Numbered from the stretch's first letter, positions 33,658-43,349 are shown. The stretch is DNA of 64,000 bases from Streptomyces albofaciens JCM 4342 (GCF_008634025.1 NZ_PDCM01000002.1:310001-374000); one strand, 5' to 3'. A program made the numbers and translations. The notes: generated by a model from the letters alone, not told the origin.

Positions 33658-34623
33658 CTACAGCTCCCGCAGCGCGGGCAGCAGCTTCTTGCCGGCCCAG
33701 TCGAAGAATTCCCGCTGGTGGTCGCCGCCGACCTGAACGACGGCGATCTCCTGGAAGCCGGCCTCGGCGTACGGACGCACCGCCTCGACGAAGTCGTCCA
33801 CGTTGTCCCCGCAGGGAATCGTCTCGGCGACGTCCTCCGGCCGTACGAACTGGGTGGCCCCGGCGAACCCGTCCGGGTCCGGCAGCTCGGAGTTGACCTT
33901 CCAGCCGCCGGCGAACCAGCGGAACTGGTCGTGGGCGCGCTTGACGGCGGCGTCCCGGTCGGGGTCGTAGCAGATGGGCAGCTGGCCGACGCGCGGCTTG
34001 CCCTTGCCGCCGTGCTTCTCGAAGGAGCTGATCAGCTCGCCCTTGGGTTCGGTCGCGATGACCAGGTCGGCGAGGCGGCCGGCGATCTCGCAGGACCGCT
34101 CACCCGAGACGGCCACGCCGATCGGCGGAGCCTGCTCGGGCAGGTCCCAGAGCTTGGCGGCGTCCACCTCGAAGTGGTTGCCGTGGTAGGTGACCTTGCC
34201 GCCCTCGAAGAGCGCCCGGATGATCTCCAGGGCCTCGGTGAGCATCTCGTGCCGGGTGTTCTTGCCCGGCCAGCCCTGCCCGACGACGTGCTCGTTCAGG
34301 TTCTCGCCCGCGCCCAGTCCGAGCCGGAAGCGGCCCTCGGAGAGCAGTTGCAGGGTGGCGGCCTTCTGCGCGACGACCGCCGGGTGGTAGCGCACGGTCG
34401 GGCAGGTCACGTACGTCATCAGCGGGATGCGGGAGGTCGCCTGCGCCGCGGCGCCCAGCACGCTCCAGGCGTACGGGGCGTGGCCCTGGGAGGCCAGCCA
34501 CGGCGCGTAGTGGTCGGAGGTCACCGAGAAGTCGAAGCCGGTTTCCTCGGCCCGGACGACGTGGTCGACGAGATCACGCGGGCCCGCTTGCTCAGTCATC
34601 ATCGTGTAGCCGATTTGCACCAT
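33658..34623 (-). CDS. F420-dependent (LLM class) oxidoreductase
   Basis: 321 aa. It starts MVQIGYTMMTEQAGPRDLVDH and carries SVTSDHYAPW, GRFRLGLGAGENLNEHV, PIGVAVSGERS and HDQFRWF, features of the F420-dependent glucose-6-phosphate-dehydrogenase-like branch of luciferase-like enzymes. The physiological substrate is unknown. It is a different branch from the LLM enzyme at 28418, with little similarity beyond the fold. Confidence 0.9.
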   Translation of the reverse strand: MVQIGYTMMTEQAGPRDLVDHVVRAEETGFDFSVTSDHYAPWLASQGHAPYAWSVLGAAAQATSRIPLMTYVTCPTVRYHPAVVAQKAATLQLLSEGRFRLGLGAGENLNEHVVGQGWPGKNTRHEMLTEALEIIRALFEGGKVTYHGNHFEVDAAKLWDLPEQAPPIGVAVSGERSCEIAGRLADLVIATEPKGELISSFEKHGGKGKPRVGQLPICYDPDRDAAVKRAHDQFRWFAGGWKVNSELPDPDGFAGATQFVRPEDVAETIPCGDNVDDFVEAVRPYAEAGFQEIAVVQVGGDHQREFFDWAGKKLLPALREL

Positions 34624-34799
34624 ATGCCGCGAGTTTCCCGATCATGCGACCGCAAAACTCGGCCCCGCGACGATCACCGGCCGGGCCCCGGCACTCCGCC
34701 CGACCGGCCTAGCGTGTGCTTCCGCGAACGTCCGGAGCACCCGAGCCGCCGGTCCGGGCCGGCGGCGATGGGCGGGGGCCCGGTGGCCCCCGCCGCCCC

Positions 34800-35558
34800 T
34801 CAGCGTCCGCGCAGCTTGTTGACCCGGGAGCCGACGCCCCAGCCGGTGACCCGCCACAGGGCCTCGACGACGATGTCCTTGCTCATCTTGCTGTCGCCGC
34901 GCTCGCGCTCGACGAAGGTGATCGGGACCTCGACCACGTGGAAGCCGCCCTCGACGGCACGGCGGGCCAGGTCGACCTGGAAGCAGTAGCCCTGCGAGGC
35001 GACCTCGTCCAGACCCAGCCCCTCCAGCGTCTCCTTGCGGAAGGCCCGGTAGCCGCCGGTGACGTCGCGCAGCGGCACGTCCAGCATGGCGCGGCAGTAC
35101 GTGCTGCCGCCGCGCGAGAGGTACTCGCGGTGCTTGGGCCAGTTGACCACCCGGCCGCCGGGGACCCAGCGGGAGCCGAGCACGAGGTCGGCGCCCTTGA
35201 GGGCGGTGAGCAGCCGCGGCAGCTCCTCGGGGCGGTGCGAGCCGTCCGCGTCCATCTCCACCAGGACGCCGAAGCCGTGCTCGATGCCCCACCGGAAGCC
35301 CGCCAGGTAGGCGGCGCCGAGCCCTTCCTTGCCCTTGCGGTGCAGCACCTGGACGTGGTCGTCCGCCGCCGCCAGCTCGTCGGCGATCTTGCCCGTTCCG
35401 TCCGGGCTGTTGTCGTCCGCGACGAGGATGTGGGCCTCCGGCACGGCGGACCGCACCCGCGAGACGATCGGCCCGATGTTCTCCGCCTCGTTGTACGTCG
35501 GAATGATCACCAAGGTGGTCCCGAGCGGACCGTACTTCCGCTGACCGCCGTCTGTCAC
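34800..35558 (-). CDS. ppm1: Polyprenol-phosphate mannosyltransferase (Ppm1/Dpm1)
   Basis: 252 aa GT2 enzyme from a GTG start. It transfers mannose from GDP-mannose to polyprenyl phosphate for protein O-mannosylation and envelope glycans. Motifs: LVIIPTYNEAENI, ADDNSPDGT, EMDADGSH (metal-binding DxD), GSRWVPGG and GYCFQVDLARR. There is no membrane domain. It overlaps lnt by four bases (GTGA), so the two are translationally coupled. In mycobacteria the two activities are fused in one protein, which supports a partnership. Confidence 0.95.
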   Translation of the reverse strand: MTDGGQRKYGPLGTTLVIIPTYNEAENIGPIVSRVRSAVPEAHILVADDNSPDGTGKIADELAAADDHVQVLHRKGKEGLGAAYLAGFRWGIEHGFGVLVEMDADGSHRPEELPRLLTALKGADLVLGSRWVPGGRVVNWPKHREYLSRGGSTYCRAMLDVPLRDVTGGYRAFRKETLEGLGLDEVASQGYCFQVDLARRAVEGGFHVVEVPITFVERERGDSKMSKDIVVEALWRVTGWGVGSRVNKLRGR

Positions 35559-37207
35559 TGCTGCCCCTTCTCGTCCTTGCCACGCCCGCGCCGGCCCACG
35601 ACTGCCGCGGCGACGCAGGACAGAAGTCCCACGATAGCGAGCACCCACTCGGGAACGGCACCGACGCGGTCGGCCACGGTCTTTTCGTCCCGCAGCGGGA
35701 TGCTCGCCCGCAACACTCCCTGGGTGAACTCCGGGATCTTGTGGGTGACCGTACCGTCCGGGGCCACCACCGCGCTGATCCCGCTGGTGGCCGCCGTGAC
35801 GACGGCACGGCCGTGTTCGACGGCGCGCAGTTTGGACATGGCCAGCTGCTGCTCGGGCTGTCCGGTGCGGCCGTAGGTGGCGTTGTTGGTCTGTACGACG
35901 AGCGCGCGGGCGCCCGCGTTCACCGTGTCGTGCACGATCTCGTCGTAGGCGACCTCGAAGCAGATGACGTCGCCGAGCCGGGCGGGGCCGACGGCGAGCA
36001 CCCCGGTGTGGTCACCGGGGTAGAAGTCGCGCGGCACCCGCTGGAAACGGGTGATGACCTTGCTGAGCTGCTCGCGGAAGGGCACGTACTCGCCGAACGG
36101 CACCGGGTGCTGCTTGGTGTACGAGGTGCCGGGGCCCTTCACCGGGTCCCACACGATGCCCTGGTTGAAGACATAGCCGCGCTTGTCCGGGTGGTCGACG
36201 AGGGCACCGACGAGGACCGGCACGCCGATCGCCCTGACCGCCTCGTCGATGCGGTCGTACGCCTGCGGGTAGCGGTACGGGTCCAGGTCGGAGGAGTTCT
36301 CGGGCCAGATCACCAGGTCGGGCTTCTTCGCCTTGCCCGCCTTCACGTCGGCGGCCAGCTGCTCCGTCGCCGTGGCGTGGTTGTTCAGGATCATCATCGG
36401 GCGGCCGAGGAAGTCCATGCCGGGCTTTTGCACATTGCCCTGCACGATGGCGATGTCGACGCTCTCGTCCGCGTCGGTGTGCACCGGCACCAGCAGTCCG
36501 GACACCGTGACCGCGGCGGCCAGGCCGACCGCCTCCACGGCGGGCAGCGCCGCCCGCACCGACTTCCCCTTCCCGCGCAGCCGCCACAGGACGACGGCCG
36601 CGGCGGCCAGCAGCGCGCCGCTGAGAGCGACGGCGAAGGTCACCAGCGGCGCTCCGCCCAGGGCCGCGAGCGGGGTGAAGGGGGAGCCGGTGTTGGCGAA
36701 GGCGAGCCGCCCCCACGGGAAGCCGCCGAAGGGGACGCGGTCGCGCGCCCACTCCTCGGTGACCCACAGACAGGCGGCCCACAGCGGCCCGTACTTCAGA
36801 CGGGAGGTACGGGCAAGACCCGCGCCCAGCAGCGCCACGTACAGCGCCTGCACCAGGGCCAGCCCGAACACCGCGTCCCAGCCGACGACGTGCAGCCACT
36901 TCAGCAGCAGGAAGAAGAAGGGCAACCCGAACGCGAGGCCGGTCCAGGCGCCCTGACGGGCCGTCCGGCCACGGGTGAGCAGACCGAGGGCCGCGACGCC
37001 GACGAGGGACAGCGGCCACAGGTCGTACGGCGGGAAGGCCAGCGCGAGGGCGAGGCCGCCGAGGACGGCGAGTCCCGTCCGCGGCGCCTCGCGGCGGACC
37101 AGCGCCGCGAACCGGCGGCCGCGTCCGGGCCGCGCCGGTGCGTCGGTGTCGGTGCCCGATGGCACGGTCCCGGCCTTTCTTGCAGGTCGTGCGGTGGTGT
37201 CGGGCAC
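35555..37207 (-). CDS. lnt: Apolipoprotein N-acyltransferase
   Basis: 550 aa from GTG 37207 with AAGGAAGG upstream; a second in-frame GTG at 37165 has its own weaker site. It N-acylates lipoproteins at the membrane. Eight or so membrane segments precede a nitrilase domain with catalytic Glu (VIWPENSSD), Lys (SYTKQHPVPFGEYVP) and Cys (DVICFEVAYDE). The C-terminal membrane helix (WVLAIVGLLSCVAAAVVG) completes the family layout. Co-transcribed with ppm1. Confidence 0.93.
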   Translation of the reverse strand: MPDTTARPARKAGTVPSGTDTDAPARPGRGRRFAALVRREAPRTGLAVLGGLALALAFPPYDLWPLSLVGVAALGLLTRGRTARQGAWTGLAFGLPFFFLLLKWLHVVGWDAVFGLALVQALYVALLGAGLARTSRLKYGPLWAACLWVTEEWARDRVPFGGFPWGRLAFANTGSPFTPLAALGGAPLVTFAVALSGALLAAAAVVLWRLRGKGKSVRAALPAVEAVGLAAAVTVSGLLVPVHTDADESVDIAIVQGNVQKPGMDFLGRPMMILNNHATATEQLAADVKAGKAKKPDLVIWPENSSDLDPYRYPQAYDRIDEAVRAIGVPVLVGALVDHPDKRGYVFNQGIVWDPVKGPGTSYTKQHPVPFGEYVPFREQLSKVITRFQRVPRDFYPGDHTGVLAVGPARLGDVICFEVAYDEIVHDTVNAGARALVVQTNNATYGRTGQPEQQLAMSKLRAVEHGRAVVTAATSGISAVVAPDGTVTHKIPEFTQGVLRASIPLRDEKTVADRVGAVPEWVLAIVGLLSCVAAAVVGRRGRGKDEKGQQ

Positions 37208-37240
37208 GGTCGGCCTTCCTTGCAGGTCGTGCGGTGGTGT
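37161..37240. repeat. Duplicated translation-start region of lnt
   Basis: 37161-37200 and 37203-37240 are direct repeats differing by a 2-base gap and one substitution. Each holds a purine-rich ribosome binding site and a GTG. The GTGs are 42 bases apart and in frame, so lnt has two possible starts. Confidence 0.85.
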
Positions 37241-37848
37241 GCAGCAGACCGTACATCGGGGCCGTGGAATTGCGGACCGGGGGTGCGTGCGGGTATAAGC
37301 TCCGTCGCCAGGCGTACGTGGCCGGGAACCGCGGCGCCGCCGTACGGCGCGAAACGCGCGCCCCAGGGGGCGCGTCGGCGGGCGGCACGGGTCGGGGCGC
37401 ACCACCGTGCGCTGCGGATCGGGGCCCGGCGCCCTTCGGGCCGACCTGGGACCCGCTGGCTGCGGGTCGACCGAAAGCCGTTGTCTACTGAGCAACCGGG
37501 CCCCACCCGGGTCGCACCTTCCCCCTGGCTCTCGACGAGCAGGGAGGGACCCCCATCCGGCCGAAACCTTCCGTCGTCCCCGTGCCGCAGGGGCTGGACC
37601 TGGCTCCCAGTGGCGGTGTGCCGGTGCGGCACCCCGTCCCATGGCCCAGTTGCGTTCGACGACCGCGCGGAGGTCTCCCGGTCTGACGTCCTGTGGTGGA
37701 CTCGGCCGAACCTACCGGCCGCCGACCGTCTGCTGTCAACAGTTGCCCGGCCTGCGTGGTTTTCGCGTCGCCCCAGGCCGGCGCCCGCTCTCCCAGGTGG
37801 GGCGGGCGCCCTCGGGCGCGTTCCGCCGTGGCACGCGCCCCCGTGAAG
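37208..37848. other. Intergenic region between the amidohydrolase end and lnt start
   Basis: 641 bases with no convincing gene. Two stem-loops lie beside the amidohydrolase stop: GGCGCCCG/CGGGCGCC (37780-37810) and GGGCGCG/CGCGCCC (37814-37840). They may end minus-strand transcription. The lnt promoter should lie in the other half, but I cannot place it. Confidence 0.55.
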
Positions 37849-39489
37849 TCACTCGTTCGGCCGTCCGTACACCGTGCGACCGCCGACCACCGTCCGCAGG
37901 CATACCGGCAGGTCCCGGCCGGGCGTGAGGTCGGGCAGCCCCGGGGTGCCGGAGCGGGGGTCGGTGGACCAGCGTTCGACGCGCTCGTCGGGGGCCTGGA
38001 CGACGAGGTCGCCGGTGCGCCAGACCGCGTAGTCGGCGGGCGCGCCGGGCGCCAGGACGCCCGCGTCGTCGCGGCCGATGGCGCGCCAGCCGCCACGGGT
38101 GTGCGCGGTGAACGCGGCGCGCGCGGAGATGCCGTGCCCGCGGGTGCGGTGGAAGACGGCGGCGCGCAGGGTGCCCCACGGGTCCAGCGGGGTGACGGGG
38201 CTGTCGGAGCCGAGGGCGAGCGGCACGCCGGCGCGCAGCAGGGCGGCGTACGGGTTGAGGGTGCGGGCGCGCTCGGCGCCGAGGCGGGCGGCGTACATGC
38301 CGTCGTCGCCGCCCCAGGCCGCGTCGAAGGCGGGCTGTACGGAGGCGGTCAGCGCGAATTCGGCGAACGCGGCGACGGTGGCCTCGGTGAGCATCTCGGC
38401 GTGCTCGACACGGTGCCGGGCGGCCCGGACGCGGGCCGGGCCGACGCGGTCGGCCGCGGCGCGTACGCCGTCGGTGACGGCGGTCAGCGCGGCGTCGCCG
38501 ATGGCGTGGAACCCGGCCTGGAGCCCGGCCTCGGTGCAGGCCGCCACGTGGGCCGCGACGGCGTCGGCGTCCAAGTGGGCGGTTCCGGTGTGGTCCGCGT
38601 CGGCGTACGGCGCGTGCAGATGGGCGGTGTGCGAGCCGAGGGAGCCGTCGGCGAACAGGTCGCCGGCCGCGCCGATGGCGCCGAGCGCCCGGATCCGGTC
38701 GGCGTCCTTCGCATTGGTGACGATCTCCGCCCAGTAGCCGACGACGCGCGGGCCGGGTTCGCGCGCGGCCCGGGCCAGCAGGGCGGTGAGGTCGTCCTCG
38801 CTGGAGATGTCGGGTCCGGCGCACTCGTGGAGGGTGCCGATGCCCAGCGACGCGGCGTGTGCGAGCGCCGCGGCCTGGGCGGCGTCGCGCTGGGCGGGGG
38901 CGACGGTGGCGTGCGCGGCCTCGCGTACGGCGTGGTGCGCGTCCCCCGTCAGCGGCTGCTCGGCGTGGAATCCGGGCAGGTCGCGGACGCCGGGTACGAG
39001 GTCGAGCAGGGCGGTGGTGACGACCGCGGAGTGCACGTCGACGCGGGTCAGGTAGAGCGGGCGGCCGCCGGTGGCGGCGTCCAGTTCGGCGCGGGACGGC
39101 GGCCGGCCCTCGGGCCAGGCGGTGGCGTCCCAGCCGTGCCCCAGCAGGACCCGGTCCGCCGGGCGGGCCGCGGCGTGCTCCCGTACGCGGGCCAGCGCGT
39201 CGGGGAGCGTCCGGGCGCCGGACAGGTCCAGGCCGGTGAGCGCGAGGCCGGTGGCCGTGGTGTGCACATGTGCGTCCGTGAACGCCGGGGTGACGAGTGC
39301 GCCGTCGAGGTGGACGACCTCGTCCACGCCGTCGGCGAAGGAGTCGGCGGCGCCCTCCTCGCCGACCCAGGCGATGCTGTCGCCCTCGACCACCATGGCG
39401 GTGGCGAAGGGGTCGGCGGGGCTGTGCACCTCCCCGCCGCGCAGCAGGACGGTACGGGGCCGGGCCGGGTCGGGGGTGCGCTCACTCAT
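37849..39489 (-). CDS. Amidohydrolase, YtcJ-like
   Basis: 546 aa from ATG 39489 (MSERTPDP). Metal-dependent hydrolase with the TIM-barrel metal motif DAHVH, the LGHGWDATAWPEGR block, SLGIGTLHECAG, FADGSLGSHTAHL, HAIGDAA, RVEHAEM and LGSDSPVTPLDPWG. These match the YtcJ/exoenzyme-like amidohydrolase group. The substrate is not known. No signal peptide. Monocistronic. Confidence 0.92.
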   Translation of the reverse strand: MSERTPDPARPRTVLLRGGEVHSPADPFATAMVVEGDSIAWVGEEGAADSFADGVDEVVHLDGALVTPAFTDAHVHTTATGLALTGLDLSGARTLPDALARVREHAAARPADRVLLGHGWDATAWPEGRPPSRAELDAATGGRPLYLTRVDVHSAVVTTALLDLVPGVRDLPGFHAEQPLTGDAHHAVREAAHATVAPAQRDAAQAAALAHAASLGIGTLHECAGPDISSEDDLTALLARAAREPGPRVVGYWAEIVTNAKDADRIRALGAIGAAGDLFADGSLGSHTAHLHAPYADADHTGTAHLDADAVAAHVAACTEAGLQAGFHAIGDAALTAVTDGVRAAADRVGPARVRAARHRVEHAEMLTEATVAAFAEFALTASVQPAFDAAWGGDDGMYAARLGAERARTLNPYAALLRAGVPLALGSDSPVTPLDPWGTLRAAVFHRTRGHGISARAAFTAHTRGGWRAIGRDDAGVLAPGAPADYAVWRTGDLVVQAPDERVERWSTDPRSGTPGLPDLTPGRDLPVCLRTVVGGRTVYGRPNE

Positions 39490-39678
39490 AGCGGACAGTT
39501 TGACCCCTGGGCGCGGCCGCCCCGCACGCGGGGTCGGGATCTTGCCACGGGTGCGCCGGCCTGCGGGAGTAGCGCGCACCACCTCCGCGCGCCGCACCTC
39601 CCTACGTGCGCCGCGGCGCCTCCACGCGCTCCGGACCGCCCCCCGCGCCCCGTCACCCGCGGGCGCGCCCCGGCGCCG

Positions 39679-40119
39679 TCAGATGCGGGGCGGCCGGGCC
39701 TCGTACGGCGTGGACAGCACGACCGTGGTGCGCGTGGAGACCCCGGCCAGCGTGCGGATACGGGTCAGCAGGTGCTCCAGCTCAAGGGGCGTGGCCACCC
39801 GCACCTTGAGGATGTAGTTCTCGTCACCGGCCACGCTGTGGCACGCCTCCAGCTCGGGCACCTCGGCCAGGCGGTCGGCGATGTCGTCCGGAGCGCTGGG
39901 GTCGAAGGGTTTCACCGAGATGAAGGCGGTGAGCGGCAGCCCCACCGCCTCCGGGTCCACGATCGCGGCATAGCCGCGGATCACACCGCGCTGTTCCAGG
40001 CGGCGCACCCGCTGGTGCACCGCCGAGGTCGACAGGCCGGTGGCCTTGCCCAGGTCGGTGTAGCTCATCCGCCCGTCCTTGACGAGCAGCTCCACGATTT
40101 GTCGGTCCAGCTCCTCCAC
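39679..40119 (-). CDS. Lrp/AsnC-family transcriptional regulator
   Basis: 146 aa from a GTG. The N-terminal helix-turn-helix (LGKATGLSTSAVHQRVRRLEQRGVI, cited as residues about 23-47) is followed by a RAM ligand-binding domain (HSVAGDENYILKVRV). Members usually respond to amino acids. The target genes are not evident; the divergent neighbour at 40337 is a candidate. Confidence 0.95.
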   Translation of the reverse strand: MEELDRQIVELLVKDGRMSYTDLGKATGLSTSAVHQRVRRLEQRGVIRGYAAIVDPEAVGLPLTAFISVKPFDPSAPDDIADRLAEVPELEACHSVAGDENYILKVRVATPLELEHLLTRIRTLAGVSTRTTVVLSTPYEARPPRI

Positions 40120-40336
40120 GCGATCAACCTACTGTGCTCGGGCGCGCGTGCGCACCGTACGCCGGATCGTGGACACGCTCGCGCCGGGTGTGTGACCAAT
40201 GCCACACGCGTGACCCCGTATCCCTCAGGACTCGGCGATTATGCGCGGGGCATGGGGGGAATTGCTGCTGTTGGCCGGAGCCGCCCGTCACAGGAAGCCG
40301 GCGGCCCGCGCGGCCCACCCGAGGGGGAACAACATC

Positions 40337-40750
40337 ATGCGACGTCAGAAGACCGATTCCGCGCCGCTCAGCCACGACGCCCAGGAGGGCGACAGTCTCG
40401 GCTTCGCCATCGAGGACGAGCTCGACGACTCCTTCGAGACCATGGAGATCTTCCGGGTGACGTGCCCGGACTGCGCCCAGCCGATCGCGCTGCTGGCGGA
40501 GGAGGACGTCCTCCCCGAGCACGCGCTGTGCCCCACACCCTGGAACCCCTTCTGCCTGACCGTGTGCGAGGGCTCCGGACGGCCGGTGTCCGACGCGTCC
40601 GCGACGGACGACTCGCTCCGGGCCCAGGAGCGGGACACCGCGGTGCTGCTGACCCTCCCGGAGGGCCTGGACTGGCGCCGGCAGCCGTTCTCGCACGTGG
40701 GCGGCGAGGCCACGCGTCCGACGCGGGTGCCGCGGATGCGCCGGCCCTGA
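40337..40750 (+). CDS. Conserved-looking hypothetical protein with Cys motif
   Basis: 137 aa from an ATG with GAGGGGG nine bases upstream. The centre has TCPDCAQPIAL followed by CPTPWNPFCLTVC, five cysteines that could form a zinc site. The ends are acidic then basic. I do not recognise a family. It is divergent from the Lrp gene and convergent with the kinase-like gene 16 bases on. Confidence 0.7.
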   Translation: MRRQKTDSAPLSHDAQEGDSLGFAIEDELDDSFETMEIFRVTCPDCAQPIALLAEEDVLPEHALCPTPWNPFCLTVCEGSGRPVSDASATDDSLRAQERDTAVLLTLPEGLDWRRQPFSHVGGEATRPTRVPRMRRP

Positions 40751-40766
40751 ATCCCGGCGGCGCCCT

Positions 40767-41867
40767 TCACCAGTAGCGGCCCTCGATCATCGCCTCCAGC
40801 GCGGCCCGGTGCAGGATCAGTGCGTCCGGGTCGGCCGGCGCGGGCACCTCGCCGAAGTGGACCCGCCGGTAGGCCACGCGCAGCATGACGACGGCGTGCC
40901 GCAGGGCCGCGTAAAGGGTGTGGAAGTCCATCGCGCGCGGTGTGTGGCCGGTGAGCCGGGCGTAGCGTTCCTCGACGCGGTCGCGGCGCAGGAGGTCCGG
41001 CAGGCCCTGCTGCCCGCCGCTCACCGCCAGGTCCTGGAAGAACCGGTGGAGGTAGATCATCCAGCCCAGGTCGAGTTCGCGCGGACCGGGGACGGCCATT
41101 TCCCAGTCCAGTACGGCCGCGGGCCGGAAGCCGTCGTAAACGATATTGCCGATGCGGGCGTCGCCCCAGGTCAGCACGGTGTCGTCGGAGTCGTCGGCCT
41201 CCGGTGGCCAATGATCCGCCAGCCAGGCGAAACCGCGCTCGATCAGCGGTGACGGATCGCGCCCCGCGACGACCCAGTCGTAGTACGCCCGTTGGGCCGC
41301 CACATGCCGCCGCAGCGCGCTCCCGCGGCCCGGCAGAGCGAGGAACCGCGCCTCCTCGGCGGGCACTTGGTCATGGATCCGGGCGAGCACCGAGACCGTG
41401 TCGGCCTCCAGTGCGGCACGCTCCGCGTGGGTGGCGGCGTGCAGCCAACTCCCTTCGTACGTGTACGGCATGACGTCCGGCGGCACGCGGCCCTCCACGC
41501 GCTCCATCACGAAGAACGGCGCGCCCAGCGGCGCCGGGTCCTCTTCGAGCCAGAGGGTGCGCGGCACCGGCACGTCCGTGTGCTCGGCGACCAGGCGCAT
41601 CGTCCGGTACTGACGGGCCATGTCATAGGTGGGGAATACCGTGTAAGCGGCGGGGTCGGCGGCGAGGCGCAGCGCGCAGGAGCGGACGGGCGGACGGGGG
41701 TGGTCGATGTCGAAGAGCAGGGTTTCGCTGGACATGCCGTTGGAGGCGGGGACGGTCGGGGCGACCGCCCGCGCGCCGGGCAGGCGGGTGCTCAGCCAGG
41801 CGGACAGGCGCCGGGCGAGTTCCCCGGGGTCGCGGGTGGTGGTGCGGGGCCGGGGTGTGCCGCTCAT
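40767..41867 (-). CDS. APH-like phosphotransferase (ACAD10/FadE36-type)
   Basis: 366 aa. It has an aminoglycoside-phosphotransferase-like kinase fold: FVMERVEGRVPPD, catalytic-loop LTWGDARIGNIVYD and metal-binding VLDWEMAVPGPRELDLGW. The WGDARIGN form is the branch associated with acyl-CoA dehydrogenases and small hydroxy-acid metabolism, not drug resistance. Its ATG overlaps the upstream gene's TGA (ATGA), so they are translated together. Confidence 0.88.
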   Translation of the reverse strand: MSGTPRPRTTTRDPGELARRLSAWLSTRLPGARAVAPTVPASNGMSSETLLFDIDHPRPPVRSCALRLAADPAAYTVFPTYDMARQYRTMRLVAEHTDVPVPRTLWLEEDPAPLGAPFFVMERVEGRVPPDVMPYTYEGSWLHAATHAERAALEADTVSVLARIHDQVPAEEARFLALPGRGSALRRHVAAQRAYYDWVVAGRDPSPLIERGFAWLADHWPPEADDSDDTVLTWGDARIGNIVYDGFRPAAVLDWEMAVPGPRELDLGWMIYLHRFFQDLAVSGGQQGLPDLLRRDRVEERYARLTGHTPRAMDFHTLYAALRHAVVMLRVAYRRVHFGEVPAPADPDALILHRAALEAMIEGRYW

Positions 41868-43045
41868 GGCCGTTCCTCGCGCGGCCGCGGGGTGGCCGGC
41901 CGGTGCTGCGGAGCGGCCGGCCGGGCCGGTGCCGTGTCGCCGTGACCGGTGAAGCCGCTGGGATCGTGGCGGCCGAAGCTGCCGTGCTCGAAGATCCCGT
42001 AGCCGGTGCGGCCTTCGAGGGTGAAGCGGGCCGCGTGGTCGGTGACGCCGTAGGCGGCGAGCGGATGGGCGGCGGGGTCGCCGAGGTCGTAGGTGCGGCG
42101 GTCGGTCCAGCCTCGTCCGCGCCAGGTGCCGTGCTGCCAGTCGTTGGCGGGCGGATAGCCCGCGCCGACGGCCAGCGGGGAGGAGGTGAGAACCTCGGCG
42201 GCGAGTTCGAGGGGCTTGCGGGCCGGGTCGGTGAGGTGCAGCACGGCCCGCTCGGGCTGCCGGGTTCCCGCCCGGTAGGTGATGTCGGCGTAGGGCCAGC
42301 CGAGTTGGACGTCGGGGACCCCGTCGCGCACGAGCAGCGCCTCGTTGAGCGTACGGTGCCCGTCGGCGTCCTCCTGGACGATGACCATCACGAAGCGGTC
42401 GTCGAAGCGGACCGGGCACCAGATCCAGTGAAAGCCCTCGGGCCGCGCCTCCTCGGCGGCGCGCCCGCCGTCCTCGCCGGGGATCGGGCGCACACCCCAG
42501 CTGCGGTCGCGGGTGCCGGTCCACTCCCCCGCCGTGACGGCCAGTTCCGTACCGGCGGCCCGTACGGTGCCGACGCAGGTGCCGGCCTGGACGAAGCGGC
42601 GGCCCTCCAGGGTGAGCCGCCCGCCGCGGTACTGGGTGTGGTGCGGTTCCCAGACGGCGGGGAAGGCGGCGTGCCATTCGAGGTCGTAGGAGAGTCCGCC
42701 GGGGTCGGCCGGGTCGGCGGCGCAGCGCAGCCGGAGCCGTTCCAGGGGCCGGTCGACGGTGATGGAGAGCGGGCCGACGGTGAGCGCGAGGCGGTCGTCG
42801 CCCAGCGCGTCGGAGGCGCGTACGGCGTGCAGGCGGTCACCGAGGCGGAGCGTGGCGTAGGCGTCGATGACACCGGTGTTGGGGTAGACGCCGAGGCCGG
42901 CGATGAGCAGCGCGCGGCCGGTGTGGTCCATTACGTGGAAGATGCAGCGGTCGTAGGCGTTGCGGTCGCCGGTGGCGACGTGCCGCATGGACAGCGGCAC
43001 TTGGTGGATCGGGTATTCGTCGAGCGCGATCGGGCGGTCGGTCAC
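41864..43045 (-). CDS. Lipocalin-like (AttH/CrtC-type fold) protein coupled to the kinase gene
   Basis: 393 aa from GTG 43045 with a near-perfect AGGAGGTG. It contains many short beta strands, WHAAFPAVWEPHHTQYRGGRL, a WTGTRDRSWGVRP motif and a FHWIWCPVRFDDRF strand, features I associate with the duplicated beta-barrel AttH/DUF7064-7065 proteins near lipid or steroid genes. Enzymatic activity is not established. It shares an operon with the APH-like gene and has a palindromic operator upstream. Confidence 0.72.
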   Translation of the reverse strand: MTDRPIALDEYPIHQVPLSMRHVATGDRNAYDRCIFHVMDHTGRALLIAGLGVYPNTGVIDAYATLRLGDRLHAVRASDALGDDRLALTVGPLSITVDRPLERLRLRCAADPADPGGLSYDLEWHAAFPAVWEPHHTQYRGGRLTLEGRRFVQAGTCVGTVRAAGTELAVTAGEWTGTRDRSWGVRPIPGEDGGRAAEEARPEGFHWIWCPVRFDDRFVMVIVQEDADGHRTLNEALLVRDGVPDVQLGWPYADITYRAGTRQPERAVLHLTDPARKPLELAAEVLTSSPLAVGAGYPPANDWQHGTWRGRGWTDRRTYDLGDPAAHPLAAYGVTDHAARFTLEGRTGYGIFEHGSFGRHDPSGFTGHGDTAPARPAAPQHRPATPRPREERP

Positions 43046-43135
43046 GGGACACCTCCTGGACGCGCGGGCGGGTACGGTCCGGTGGCCGCGGCGTCCGCGG
43101 GCCCGCCACCGTACGGCCGTTTCCGGGCCAGGACT

Positions 43136-43148
43136 TGACGGTACGTCA
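43136..43148. promoter_or_regulatory. Putative TetR-type operator in the divergent region 43046-43349
   Basis: TGACG-GTA-CGTCA is a perfect inverted repeat about 90 bases upstream of the minus-strand operon. It resembles operators of TetR regulators of acyl-CoA and lipid genes. No tetR gene is nearby. The remainder of this 304-base gap shows nothing clear. Confidence 0.6.
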
Positions 43149-43349
43149 GGTGTATGCGCGGGACCATAGCCGTACCCGCCCGCGGACGTGAAGGGCTCCC
43201 GCACCGCCCCGGCACCGCTCCCCCGCCCGACGAAGGGCACGGGCGCGGCGGCCCGGCTCCGCTGTACGGCGTACACGGCACCGTAGAGTGTGGGCACGAA
43301 GGTCATCACGCACGCCGGCGACGCGGCGGCGACGGAACGAGGGGACACC

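Noticed and set aside
37693..40776. 1027-codon plus-strand frame
   Set aside because: Antisense to the amidohydrolase and Lrp regulator; no domains.
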